Positions 36,380 to 45,059 of a DNA stretch of 64,000 nucleotides are shown here, in pieces. The DNA is from an uncultured Bacteroidales bacterium (lineage in GTDB: Bacteria; Bacteroidota; Bacteroidia; Bacteroidales; Paludibacteraceae). The DNA lies in NCBI GenBank assembly GCA_900319645.1, contig ONPG01000001.1, forward strand, positions 62,001 to 126,000. Direction: 5' to 3'. The position numbers and the translations under genes were made by a program. The notes beneath the pieces are model-generated. The model saw only the letters and a list, made by a program, of their open reading frames with translations, had not been told where the DNA came from and did not search any database. Position 1 is the stretch's first letter, and every line of letters starts with the position of its first letter.

Positions 36380-37777
36380 TTAATGTGCTGCCAGCATGTT
36401 CTCCGGATCCAGCAGTTTGTCCAGTTGCTCCTGGCTGAGCAATCCGTGCTCCAGCACGAGGTCGTAAACACCTTTGCCTGTCTCCAATGCTTCCTTGGCA
36501 ATCTTTGTCGAAGCCTTGTAGCCGATAACAGGGTTGAGGGCTGTGACGATGCCAATAGAGTTTTTCACCATCTGCGCATTGTGTTCGCGATTCAAAGTGA
36601 TGCCGTCGATGCATTTCTCGCGTAGGATCTTCATCACATTCTTGAGCCATGTGATTGACTCGAAGATACATTCAGTAATGATCGGTTCCATCACATTCAG
36701 TTGCAGCTGACCAGCCTCTGCGGCAAAGCAAACAGCGGTGTCGTTACCGATTACCTTGAAGCACACTTGGTTGGTGACCTCGGGGATAACAGGGTTAACC
36801 TTGCCCGGCATGATCGAACTACCGGGAGCCATTGGCGGCAGGTTAATCTCGTGTAGACCGCAACGCGGACCGCTTGCCATCAGACGAAGGTCGTTGCAGG
36901 TCTTGCTCAGTTTGACAGCCAAACGTTTCAAAGCAGCCGAATAGCTTACGTAAGCACCAGTATCCGGAGTAGCTTCTACCAGGTCGCTGGCTTTGCTGAA
37001 CGGCTCACCTGTCAACTCGCACATTTTCTGTGTGCACAACTCTGCATAACCTGCAACGGCATTCAGACCGGTTCCGATGGCTGTTCCGCCCATGTTAATC
37101 TCGTAGAGCAGTTTGACGTTGCGTTCCAGGTTGGCAATCTCTTCCTCCAGGTTGTTGGCAAACGCGTGAAACTCCTGACCGCTGGTCATCGGCACTGCGT
37201 CCTGCAACTGGGTTCTACCCATCTTGATTGAGTCACTGAACTCATCTCCTTTCTTGCGAAGGGAGGCAATCAGTTGTGTCAATTCCTCTTCTAAGCCTCT
37301 GTTCATGCGGATGAACGCATAACGGAATGCGGAAGGGTAGGCGTCGTTGGTACTCTGAGCGCAGTTCACATGGTCGTTCGGGGAGCAGTATTGGTACTCG
37401 CCACGCTCATGGCCCATGATCTCAAGCGCACGGTTGGCAATCACTTCGTTGGCGTTCATGTTCACCGTGGTTCCTGCGCCGCCTTGTACCATATCGGTGG
37501 GGAACTGGTCATGCATTTTTCCGTCGATGATCTCGCGGCAAGCCTGTGCGATGGCAGCATAGATCTCATCGTTGATTACTCCCAACTCATGGTTGGCTTC
37601 CACAGCTGCCAGTTTGATGTAAGCCATCGCGATGATGTACTCCGGGAAATCAGACATCTTCAGGTTGCTCACCTTGTAGTTGTTGATTCCGCGCTGTGTC
37701 TGCACACCGTAGTATGCATCTTTTGGCACTTGCAGTTCGCCCAACAAATCGGACTCAATACGATACTTTTGTTCCAT
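36380..37777 (-). CDS. aspA: Aspartate ammonia-lyase
   Basis: Converts L-aspartate to fumarate and ammonia, feeding the fumarate respiration typical of gut Bacteroidales. The fumarase/aspartase signature GSSIMPGKVNPVIPEV is intact (Ser-Ser loop near residue 320), and AGTTVNMNANEVIANRAL matches the family. Length is 465, as expected. Immediately upstream is a palindrome GTTAA-ACGG-TTAAC at 37798-37811 that could be an operator; no clear -7 box was seen. Confidence 0.96.
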   Translation of the reverse strand: MEQKYRIESDLLGELQVPKDAYYGVQTQRGINNYKVSNLKMSDFPEYIIAMAYIKLAAVEANHELGVINDEIYAAIAQACREIIDGKMHDQFPTDMVQGGAGTTVNMNANEVIANRALEIMGHERGEYQYCSPNDHVNCAQSTNDAYPSAFRYAFIRMNRGLEEELTQLIASLRKKGDEFSDSIKMGRTQLQDAVPMTSGQEFHAFANNLEEEIANLERNVKLLYEINMGGTAIGTGLNAVAGYAELCTQKMCELTGEPFSKASDLVEATPDTGAYVSYSAALKRLAVKLSKTCNDLRLMASGPRCGLHEINLPPMAPGSSIMPGKVNPVIPEVTNQVCFKVIGNDTAVCFAAEAGQLQLNVMEPIITECIFESITWLKNVMKILREKCIDGITLNREHNAQMVKNSIGIVTALNPVIGYKASTKIAKEALETGKGVYDLVLEHGLLSQEQLDKLLDPENMLAAH

Positions 37778-37852
37778 AACTATTAGATATTTTAAAAGTT
37801 AAACGGTTAACTTATGTTTTTTCTATTGTGTTTTTTCTGTAAGGAAAAAGCC

Positions 37853-38815
37853 TTATTTGGCAACTGCTCCCAAAAGCGAATCTACAAACTCTTTGCGGTT
37901 GAACACCTGCAAATCGGTCATCTGTTCGCCCAGGCCGATGTACTTCACCGGAATCTTGAATTGGTCGCTGATTCCGATGACCACGCCGCCTTTGGCGGTT
38001 CCGTCCAGTTTGGTGATTGCCAGCGATGTTACCTGGGTGGCCGCTGTGAACTGGCGTGCTTGCTCAAAAGCGTTTTGTCCCGTGCTTCCGTCCAGCACAA
38101 GCATGACGTCATGCGGCGCTTCGGGAACGACTTTTTGCATCACATTCTTGATTTTCGTCAGCTCGTTCATCAGATTGATCTTGTTGTGCAACCGTCCGGC
38201 GGTGTCTATCAGCACGACGTCGGCGCCGTTGGCTTTGGCGGATTGCAGGGTGTCGAACGCTACGGAAGCAGGGTCGCTGCCTTGTTGCTGCTTGATAACC
38301 GGAACGCCTACGCGCTCACCCCAGATACACAGTTGCTCTACTGCGGCTGCACGGAAAGTGTCTGCGGCACCGAGATATACTTTCTTACCGGCTTGTTTGT
38401 ATTGGTAGGCAAGTTTGCCGATGGTAGTGGTTTTGCCTACGCCGTTCACGCCTACCACCATGATCACATAGGGTTTTGCGGGCAGCGGATCCGAGAAATC
38501 CAGCACGTCTTCGGTATTATTCTCCTGAAGCAAGGAGGCGATTTCTTCTACCAATATCCGTCGCAACTCGCTGGTCCCAAGATACTTGTCGCGTTTGACA
38601 CGTTCCTGGACACGATGGATGATACGCAGCGTCGTTTCTACGCCTACGTCGGAGGTGATAAGTGCCTCTTCCAGCTCGTCCAGCACATCGTCATCGACGG
38701 TTGATTTGCCGGCGATGACGTGCCCGATTTTGCTTAGCACGGATTCTTTGCTTTTCTCCAAACCCTTGTCAAGAGTTTCTTTCTTTTCTCTGTTGAATAA
38801 ACCGAAAAATGCCAT
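37853..38815 (-). CDS. ftsY: Signal recognition particle receptor FtsY
   Basis: Membrane-associated GTPase that docks SRP-ribosome complexes. G-domain motifs are complete: GVNGVGKTTTIGKLA (G1), DTFRAAAVEQL, DTAGRLHNKINLMNEL and TKLDGTAKGG. ATG at 38815 (MAFFGLFNREKKETLDKGL) is the start; a TTG nine bases upstream lies in the 62-nt repeat. At 320 residues it lacks the long acidic A domain of E. coli. Its leader is copy 2 of that repeat. Confidence 0.95.
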   Translation of the reverse strand: MAFFGLFNREKKETLDKGLEKSKESVLSKIGHVIAGKSTVDDDVLDELEEALITSDVGVETTLRIIHRVQERVKRDKYLGTSELRRILVEEIASLLQENNTEDVLDFSDPLPAKPYVIMVVGVNGVGKTTTIGKLAYQYKQAGKKVYLGAADTFRAAAVEQLCIWGERVGVPVIKQQQGSDPASVAFDTLQSAKANGADVVLIDTAGRLHNKINLMNELTKIKNVMQKVVPEAPHDVMLVLDGSTGQNAFEQARQFTAATQVTSLAITKLDGTAKGGVVIGISDQFKIPVKYIGLGEQMTDLQVFNRKEFVDSLLGAVAK

Positions 38816-38884
38816 AATTATCAATTGTCAAGATTTTCGCTTGTCGAAAATAATCGTACCCGTTAGGGTTAAGAATTATCAATT
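38816..38884. repeat. Dispersed ~62-nt repeat (copy 2)
   Basis: It matches the leader of the aldo/keto reductase gene (10000-10062) except at three or four bases. Here it fills the ftsY-serB gap. Its last heptamer supplies the TGA stop of serB at 38881-38879. Confidence 0.9.
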
Positions 38885-40099
38885 CTCTCTGAGGAACGCA
38901 TCCTTGAATCCGAGGAAATACAAGATGCCGTCCAAACCAACGGTCGAGATGGATTGCTGAGCACTTGCCTGCACTTTGGGTTTGGCGTGGAAAGCGATTC
39001 CTAATCCTGCTTTTCCCAACATATTCAGGTCGTTAGCCCCATCTCCCACGGCAATCACTTGCGCCAGGTCGATGCGTTCCACTTGTGCTATCAGTTCCAA
39101 CAACTCCGCTTTGCGGCGTGCGTCCACGATGTCGCCCACGTAGCGTCCGGTGAACTTTCCATCCTCTATCTCCAGCTCGTTGGCATAGACGTAATCCACG
39201 CCGAAACGTTCTTGCAGATACTTGCCTACAAACATGAATCCGCCGGAGAGAATGGCTATCTTGAATCCGCATTTCTTCAGCACGCTGAACAGTTTGTCGG
39301 CGCCTTCGGTAATCGGCAGTTTGTCGATGATATCCTGACGGACGCTTGCGTCCAGCCCCTTCAGCAGGGCTACGCGACGCCGGAAACTCTCCTTGAAATC
39401 AATCTCTCCGCGCATCGCCGAAAGGGTGATGGCTTTCACCTCATCGCCTACGCCTGCACGCATCGCCAACTCGTCAATCACCTCTGTTTGGATGAAAGTG
39501 GAGTCCATATCTACGCAGATGAGGCGTCTGTTTCGGCGGAACATGTCGTCGCGTTGGAACGAGATGTCGATGCCTTCTTCGTGCGACACTTCCATCAGTT
39601 TCTTTTGCAGAGCTTCGCGGTCGGGTAAGTTGCCGCGGAGCGAGAACTCGATACACGAGTGGCGTTTTTCTATCGGAGTGTCTATGCCAGGACGCTCGCT
39701 CAGACGCAGAATATTGTCGATATTCAGTTGCCGTTCTGCCAGCAATGCCGTCACGCGGGCTATATGCCGTGCGTTCAACTCGCGTGCCAGCAACGTGACC
39801 ACATATCGTTCTTGTTCCTGACGACCCACCCACGCCGAGTATTCCTCTTCGCTCAGCGGAGTAAAGCGGACAATCATCTCCAGCCGTGAGCAACAGAAGA
39901 GCACTTCCTTGATCATGTCACCGCTCTTGGACGCGTCATCCACGCGGATCAGAATACTCAGGTTCAGCTGGTGATGCAGGTTCGATTGTCCGATGTCCTG
40001 CACAAACGCACCGTATTTACCCAGCACTTCGGTTACCGCAGCGGTCACACCCGGTTTGTCAAATCCGATAATATTGATCAGTATAAACTCTTGTTGCAT
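38879..40099 (-). CDS. serB: Phosphoserine phosphatase with N-terminal ACT domains
   Basis: Last step of serine synthesis. An ACT-type regulatory region (residues 1-165: ILINIIGFDKPGVTAAV and a second copy) is followed by a HAD phosphatase with nucleophile DMDSTFIQTEVIDELA, the SGG motif and GDGANDLNMLGKAGLGIAFHAKP. Length 406 matches the ACT-SerB form. The stop codon derives from repeat DNA at its 3' end. Order on the minus strand is aminotransferase, serB, ftsY, which is presumably one transcript. Confidence 0.95.
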   Translation of the reverse strand: MQQEFILINIIGFDKPGVTAAVTEVLGKYGAFVQDIGQSNLHHQLNLSILIRVDDASKSGDMIKEVLFCCSRLEMIVRFTPLSEEEYSAWVGRQEQERYVVTLLARELNARHIARVTALLAERQLNIDNILRLSERPGIDTPIEKRHSCIEFSLRGNLPDREALQKKLMEVSHEEGIDISFQRDDMFRRNRRLICVDMDSTFIQTEVIDELAMRAGVGDEVKAITLSAMRGEIDFKESFRRRVALLKGLDASVRQDIIDKLPITEGADKLFSVLKKCGFKIAILSGGFMFVGKYLQERFGVDYVYANELEIEDGKFTGRYVGDIVDARRKAELLELIAQVERIDLAQVIAVGDGANDLNMLGKAGLGIAFHAKPKVQASAQQSISTVGLDGILYFLGFKDAFLREN

Positions 40100-40145
40100 A
40101 GCTTTTGGTTTTTAACTCTCTCGTTCGCAAACGTACGTCGTTGGA

Positions 40146-41426
40146 TTACAGGATGTTTTCTTGGATGGTACGAATGATGTATGCTACATCTTCGTCGCTC
40201 ACCATCGGTCCGCTTGGCAGGCACAATCCGCGTTTGAACATCGCCTCCGAAACGCCGTTCACATAAGCGGGAGCGTTCTTGAACACGGGCTGTTTGTGCA
40301 TCGGTTTCCACAGCGGTCGGCTTTCTATTCCGGCTTTGTCCAGTTGGACGCGCATAGCTTCCACGTTGCGGTTGGGCTCGCAATCCGTGTGAATCGTTCC
40401 GCCCGCGTGTACCACACCTGCTGCGCCGCCTACGGCTCCGTGTACGGCCTCGGCATATGCCTCTTCCTCGCCGCGCACATGCAGGTTCTCGTCCAGCAGG
40501 ATAGTGCTCAGCCAGTAATTGCTGTCATACCGTTCCGACGGATTGCCGTGGTAGGTGATGCCTGGTATCTCCGCAAACGCTTCTGCGTACATCTTGGCAA
40601 TCCGCTTGTGGTGTGCCAGATGCTCGTCGATGACGGTCATCTGACCACGGCCGATACCCGCGCAAATGTTCGACAAACGGTAGTTGAAACCGATGGCCTC
40701 GTGCTGGTAGTACGGATAGGCTTCGCGGGCTTGTGTAGCGAGCCACATGATTTTCTCTTTTGCCTCTTTGCTCGGGCAGATCATCGCGCCGCCGCCGCTG
40801 GTAGTAATCATCTTGTTGCCGTTGAACGAAAGGATGCCGTAGTCTCCGAACGTTCCGCAAACCTGACCGTCGAAACGGCTTCCGAATCCTTCCGCCGCGT
40901 CTTCAATCACAGGAATCTGGTATTTCTTGCCGATGGCAATTATCTCGTCAATACGTCCCGGCATGCCGTACAGATAAACAGGAATGATGGCTTTCGGGTA
41001 CTTGCCTGTCTTGGCTTTGCGGTCAATAATGGCTTTCTCCAACAGCTCCGGATCCATGTTCCAACTGTCCTCCTCCGAGTCTACGAATACCGGTTGTGCG
41101 CCTACGTAGGTCACAGGGTTGGCTGATGCGCAGAACGTGAAACTCTGGCAGATCACCTCGTCTCCTGCGCTCACGCCGCAAGCTATCAGAGCCAAATGGA
41201 TGGCAGCTGTTCCTGCCGACAAAGCGACGATCTCTTTGTTCATATCGCCGGCACAACTGCATGTGTGTGCTGCATCTTTGCTTTCTACGAATTTCTTCAG
41301 GTCCTCTTCAAAACCGTTCACGTTCGGTCCCAATGGTACTACCCAGTTCGTGTCAAAAGCTTCTTGAATAAATTTCTGTTCTTGTCCGCTCATGTGAGCT
41401 AAACAAAGATAAATACGTTTTTGCAT
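40146..41426 (-). CDS. DegT/DnrJ/EryC1/StrS-family sugar aminotransferase
   Basis: PLP enzyme that aminates a nucleotide-linked keto-sugar. The PLP lysine is in SFNGNKMITTSGGG (about residue 205); GTAAIHLAL and EDAAEGFGS match the family. Start ATG 41426 gives a 426-residue product. The length and motif set resemble EpsN/PglE-type enzymes used in capsule or glycoprotein synthesis. It has its own promoter (41540-41571) and a leader over 100 nt. It lies 500 bp from the glycan operon and could supply an amino sugar to it. Confidence 0.9.
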   Translation of the reverse strand: MQKRIYLCLAHMSGQEQKFIQEAFDTNWVVPLGPNVNGFEEDLKKFVESKDAAHTCSCAGDMNKEIVALSAGTAAIHLALIACGVSAGDEVICQSFTFCASANPVTYVGAQPVFVDSEEDSWNMDPELLEKAIIDRKAKTGKYPKAIIPVYLYGMPGRIDEIIAIGKKYQIPVIEDAAEGFGSRFDGQVCGTFGDYGILSFNGNKMITTSGGGAMICPSKEAKEKIMWLATQAREAYPYYQHEAIGFNYRLSNICAGIGRGQMTVIDEHLAHHKRIAKMYAEAFAEIPGITYHGNPSERYDSNYWLSTILLDENLHVRGEEEAYAEAVHGAVGGAAGVVHAGGTIHTDCEPNRNVEAMRVQLDKAGIESRPLWKPMHKQPVFKNAPAYVNGVSEAMFKRGLCLPSGPMVSDEDVAYIIRTIQENIL

Positions 41427-41539
41427 ATGATAGATTTGATTTTTTTACTTTAGTGTCTGTCCTGGTATGTAGATATTTGTGTTGTGATTACTTGGTCCGA
41501 AAATCTATATATCAAGATATATCTTTCTCATAAATTGTG

Positions 41540-41571
41540 CAAAGGTACAAATTTTTTTCCATATACACAAA
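41540..41571 (-). promoter_or_regulatory. Promoter of the aminotransferase gene
   Basis: On the minus strand: TTTG at 41571-41568, 20-nt spacer with an A run, -7 TACCTTTG at 41547-41540. The ATG is at 41426, so the leader is about 105 nt and contains an ATATATC/GATATAT inverted repeat near 41505-41520. Confidence 0.85.
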
Positions 41572-41639
41572 TGTTTTTCTGTTTTTTCTGCTTAATGTCC
41601 CGAATTTGGCTGGATTATGGATATTTTGTTTGTTCCTTG

Positions 41640-41727
41640 TTGGGTAAATGTTGGGTAAATGGGGGCAACTTGCGGACTAAAGGCGGTCTGATGACGGTCT
41701 TATGACGGTCTGATGTCCGGTTAGTAT
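41640..41727. repeat. Eight degenerate 11-nt tandem units
   Basis: TTGGGTAAATG twice, then GGGGCAACTTG, CGGACTAAAGG, CGGTCTGATGA, CGGTCTTATGA, CGGTCTGATGT, CCGGTTAGTAT, each exactly 11 nt. Confidence 0.85.
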
Positions 41728-41777
41728 TTGTTTGTTAACAACATAACATGGAGCCGACCTTGAGCAGATCCTGAACC

Positions 41778-41815
41778 AAGAGGGCGTGCCAGTAGATCTA
41801 TTGGCACACCCTCTT
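41778..41815. terminator. 38-nt hairpin downstream of the glycan operon
   Basis: AAGAGGG-c-GTGCCA-g-TAGA pairs with TCTA-t-TGGCAC-a-CCCTCTT: a near-perfect palindrome. It lies about 110 nt past the fabD stop. The following T-rich stretch is on the plus strand (GTATTTTAAT), so a terminator for the minus-strand operon is plausible but not textbook. Confidence 0.6.
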
Positions 41816-41885
41816 GTATTTTAATAATTGTTGGTAATTGTTTTTAATTGTTGACCAATATATATAATTTTTGGATAATTTTTGA

Positions 41886-41916
41886 CTAATTAAAAACAAT
41901 TATCGATTTTTGACAC
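41886..41916. repeat. 31-nt repeat, copy 1
   Basis: It matches 63701-63731 at 30 of 31 positions. Its right end lies 9 nt beyond the fabD stop codon. Confidence 0.9.
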
Positions 41917-41925
41917 CCCTCTTGA

Positions 41926-42792
41926 TTAGTTTGCCATACTGCTTTCTATTCGTCCGATCAATCCGGTTAGCACTTGTCCCGGACCACATTCTGTGAACTC
42001 GGTCATGCCGTCCGCGATCATGTTCTTTACGGTTTGTGTCCAGCGAACCGGAGAAGTCAGCTGCATCAGCAGGTTTTTCTTGATATCCTGCGGATGGGTA
42101 TAGGGCTTGGCGTCCACGTTCTGATAAATAGGACAAACCGGCTCTTTGAACTCCGTCGCTTCGATGGCGGCTGCCAACTCCTGACGTGCCGGCTCCATGA
42201 GCGGAGAGTGGAAAGCGCCTCCTACTGCGAGCGGAAGAGCACGTTTGGCGCCTGCTTCTTTCAGTTTGACACAGGCTTCTTTGATAGCGTCTTTCTCGCC
42301 GGAAATAACCACTTGACCAGGACAGTTATAGTTAGCCGGAACCACAACACCCTCTATCTCAGCACATATTTTTTCGATTACCTCATCCGGCAGATTGATG
42401 ATGGCAGCCATAGTGGAAGGTGTCATTTCGCAGGCTTTCTGCATGGCCATCGCGCGGGCATATACCAGCCGCAGACCATCCTCAAAACTCAAAGCACCTG
42501 CGGCTACCAAAGCCGAGAACTCGCCTAACGAGTGTCCGGCTACCATGTCCGGCTTGAAATCTTCCCGGAGACATTTGGCGGTAATAACGGAGTGGAGGAA
42601 AACGGCCGGTTGTGTAACTTTGGTCTGTTTCAGTTCCTCGTCTGTTCCGTTGAACATGATGTCTGTGATGCGATAACCAAGTATCTCATTGGCTTGTTCG
42701 AACAATTCTTTAGCGAGCGTATCGCTTTCATACAAATCTTTGCCCATTCCTACGAACTGGGCTCCCTGACCGGGAAATACAAATGCTTTCAT
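41926..42792 (-). CDS. fabD: Malonyl-CoA:ACP transacylase
   Basis: Loads malonyl groups onto ACP. It opens MKAFVFPGQGAQFVGMG; the catalytic Ser is in GHSLGEF (about residue 90) and the His in the AFHSPLM region. Length is 288. It is the last gene of the 17-gene glycan operon, 11 nt after the Fe-S/F420-type gene, rather than in a fab cluster. That places a malonyl-ACP supplier beside the operon's KAS III and ACP genes; it may also be the cell's housekeeping FabD. Confidence 0.94.
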   Translation of the reverse strand: MKAFVFPGQGAQFVGMGKDLYESDTLAKELFEQANEILGYRITDIMFNGTDEELKQTKVTQPAVFLHSVITAKCLREDFKPDMVAGHSLGEFSALVAAGALSFEDGLRLVYARAMAMQKACEMTPSTMAAIINLPDEVIEKICAEIEGVVVPANYNCPGQVVISGEKDAIKEACVKLKEAGAKRALPLAVGGAFHSPLMEPARQELAAAIEATEFKEPVCPIYQNVDAKPYTHPQDIKKNLLMQLTSPVRWTQTVKNMIADGMTEFTECGPGQVLTGLIGRIESSMAN

Positions 42793-42803
42793 ATATGTGT
42801 GTG

Positions 42804-43982
42804 TTATTTATGTACAAATGGTTTTAGTTTGCGTACGATGCGGTCGATTACTGTTTTTTGGAATATGGTTACCCAATGTGCCACTTTGAATCGTACCGCA
42901 TAACCTTCAAATCCCTCATTTACGATAGTATCCATTCTTGTACTCCATTCCTTGCGTTTCTTGGATTTGCTGCGCAAATGATAGTTTCCTTGAATAATTG
43001 AATCAACGGTTACATGGTTGGTATTGATGGTCAGTTGAGGGAATATTTCTTTCGCTTTTTCCGTATTCAACAGGCAGCAACATACTCCTTCTTTGGTGGA
43101 CATGGTGATATTTGCTTTCTGCCATCCCCAGAAATCTCCCAAAGTGAAGTCTCCGACTCGTTTGCCTGTCGCATATTTGCATTCAAAACAGCTCGGGCGT
43201 TGGAGTAACGAATAGTTAAATGCCTCATAATAAATATCCCACAGGATAGACCATATTTTTGTACTTCCGTCGCTAAACCGCACGGCTATAGCAGGATGAG
43301 CCCATCCGAACTTTTTGTTGCGGAATTGGAAATCCGTAATTTTTTTGCCATGTTTGCGCTCCAGATAAGAAATATATTTCTTGAAAACGAGCGGACTTGG
43401 TACTCCATGACAAACGACATCGATAGTAATCAGATTTTGTGTGTCAGTTTTGCCCAAATAGGCATACAATCCGGCTATCTGGCAAGGTGTTCCGGAAAAC
43501 AAGACCCACTTTCCTTCTTGCAGTCTGTTTTTTGTTTTTTTGTATACATCTCCTGTATTGGATTGCGCATATTTGGATCCGCGCATAGGAAGCACATCTT
43601 CCATCTTGTCGGCTTCGGTATGTACCAACTGCCAATCGTCTGAATAGACACAGCCGTAAACAACACCCTGTCTGTCAATCACCCATTGTGCCAATGCGCT
43701 GAATATACCTCCGGATGTGCTGTGGGAATACACTTCTTTGTCGATATGCCTGGCGGCATAACCGTCAAGCGGGGTGCGCATAGCAACACCTTCTTCCTCA
43801 TTTTTCTTGAAATCACAGACTTTCAAACATCTGCCGCATTCGATACATTTGTCTGCATCTATATGGGGATATTCAAATCCGTATTCATCGGGTAGGAAGG
43901 TAATGGCATTTTGGCTGCAAGCGTTAGCACATGCTTTACAACCGCAGCAACTGCCTTTGGATGGAACTAATACAGGTGTCAT
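42804..43982 (-). CDS. F420 hydrogenase beta-subunit-like Fe-S protein (polysaccharide type)
   Basis: Two N-terminal 4Fe-4S motifs (CCGCKACANAC and CIECGRCLKVCDF) precede an F420-hydrogenase/dehydrogenase beta C-terminal domain (CVYSDDWQLVHTE, SGTPCQIAGLYAYL, CHGVPSPLVFKKYI). Such proteins (CsaA/WcaK neighbours) are frequent in capsule clusters beside pyruvyl transferases; their reaction is not settled. Length is 392. The start overlaps the pyruvyl transferase stop by ATGA, so the two are coupled. Confidence 0.85.
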   Translation of the reverse strand: MTPVLVPSKGSCCGCKACANACSQNAITFLPDEYGFEYPHIDADKCIECGRCLKVCDFKKNEEEGVAMRTPLDGYAARHIDKEVYSHSTSGGIFSALAQWVIDRQGVVYGCVYSDDWQLVHTEADKMEDVLPMRGSKYAQSNTGDVYKKTKNRLQEGKWVLFSGTPCQIAGLYAYLGKTDTQNLITIDVVCHGVPSPLVFKKYISYLERKHGKKITDFQFRNKKFGWAHPAIAVRFSDGSTKIWSILWDIYYEAFNYSLLQRPSCFECKYATGKRVGDFTLGDFWGWQKANITMSTKEGVCCCLLNTEKAKEIFPQLTINTNHVTVDSIIQGNYHLRSKSKKRKEWSTRMDTIVNEGFEGYAVRFKVAHWVTIFQKTVIDRIVRKLKPFVHK

Positions 43983-45043
43983 GCTTCCCCTTTGTCTTTT
44001 AATGCTTCATAGATTGACTCTTTGAGCCATGTTTGATTTTCTTTCCGCAATTCTTCCAGTTTCTTGTTGATAGGCTCCCAATCAATCTCTTTGGTAAAAT
44101 CCATCTCGTCTGCACTGGTAATTAACCGGTCCTCCAAGCCGAGTATATTCAGCAGAGAAGTAATTCGATTGCTGCTGCTTGATATTAATACATAGAATGG
44201 TATATTATTGTTAATACTAAAAGCCATACCATGGAAGGAATCGGTTATTACCATTTTGGCATTTAATAAATACCCAAGCCACTCGTCTGTACCTACATGC
44301 ATTTTATTTATTTCTATAGAAGGAATGCCGAGCGTCTTCGCTGCATATTCTATCGCATGAGCATAGGCGGGAAATTTACTTTTCCTCTTAATGCAATATC
44401 CCATGATATAACTATCCTTCTTTTTATTGGGAGCAAGTGCTATTTTGCTCCATTCTGTTTTATTGATCAAGAAAGTCGGATCTATCGACCAATGCACAGT
44501 TTTCTTTGAGAGTTTTTCTACAGCTGGAATGGATGTTTTCTCTCTTATTCCGATAAATTCAAAATCGTTTAAAAATCCTTGGAGCTCCGCTTTGATATCA
44601 TCAGACCAATCATCCTTACCGATAGAAGGAGCATAGGCTGCTTTTTTGGCGTTCTTCACAAAATCAAGGAAAAATGAGTTGTCGTTTCCTGTGATCTTAG
44701 GGTTCCATACTTGGTCACTACCCACAAGTATCATGTCATACCTACCATTAATAGAACTGACGGTAGCTCTAACGAGCGGTCTGTCTGTCGGGTATTTCCT
44801 GATTTTTCTGGCAAAACCACAATGTAATAACTGAAAAAACCTAATAAATAATGTTTTTAAAGATGCCCTTAACGAGAATATGCTATGATTATTACTCTTG
44901 TTGCTTCTATACCAAATTAGTTCCGATTCAATGCCGGGTATGCTGTCCAAGAAATGGCACAAACTCCAGGACTGTAATACCGTTCCCGGATTTAAAGTCA
45001 TTGGAGAAAAGGTCATTACACCTATTTTGACCGTTTTTTTCAT
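43979..45043 (-). CDS. Polysaccharide pyruvyl transferase family protein
   Basis: Adds pyruvate ketal groups to a sugar residue (CsaB/WcaK family). Family landmarks are the N-terminal GTVLQSWSLCHFL, ILVGSDQVWNPKI, and the C-terminal ITDSFHGMAFSI region. ATG at 45043 is used (MKKTVKIGVMTFSPMTLN); the longer frame would overlap the preceding gene. Length is 354. Pyruvylation gives the glycan a negative charge. Confidence 0.88.
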   Translation of the reverse strand: MKKTVKIGVMTFSPMTLNPGTVLQSWSLCHFLDSIPGIESELIWYRSNKSNNHSIFSLRASLKTLFIRFFQLLHCGFARKIRKYPTDRPLVRATVSSINGRYDMILVGSDQVWNPKITGNDNSFFLDFVKNAKKAAYAPSIGKDDWSDDIKAELQGFLNDFEFIGIREKTSIPAVEKLSKKTVHWSIDPTFLINKTEWSKIALAPNKKKDSYIMGYCIKRKSKFPAYAHAIEYAAKTLGIPSIEINKMHVGTDEWLGYLLNAKMVITDSFHGMAFSINNNIPFYVLISSSSNRITSLLNILGLEDRLITSADEMDFTKEIDWEPINKKLEELRKENQTWLKESIYEALKDKGEA

Positions 45044-45059
45044 ATCGTTTTTATTTCTG

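Larger units (their letters stand above)
41427..41925. other. 499-bp intergenic region with repeats and a long hairpin
   Basis: From left to right: aminotransferase leader and promoter (to 41571), eight 11-nt units (41640-41727), a 38-nt hairpin (41778-41815), A/T-rich DNA with TTGGTAATTG-like words, and a 31-nt repeat shared with 63701 (41886-41916). No open reading frame of note is present. Confidence 0.8.
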
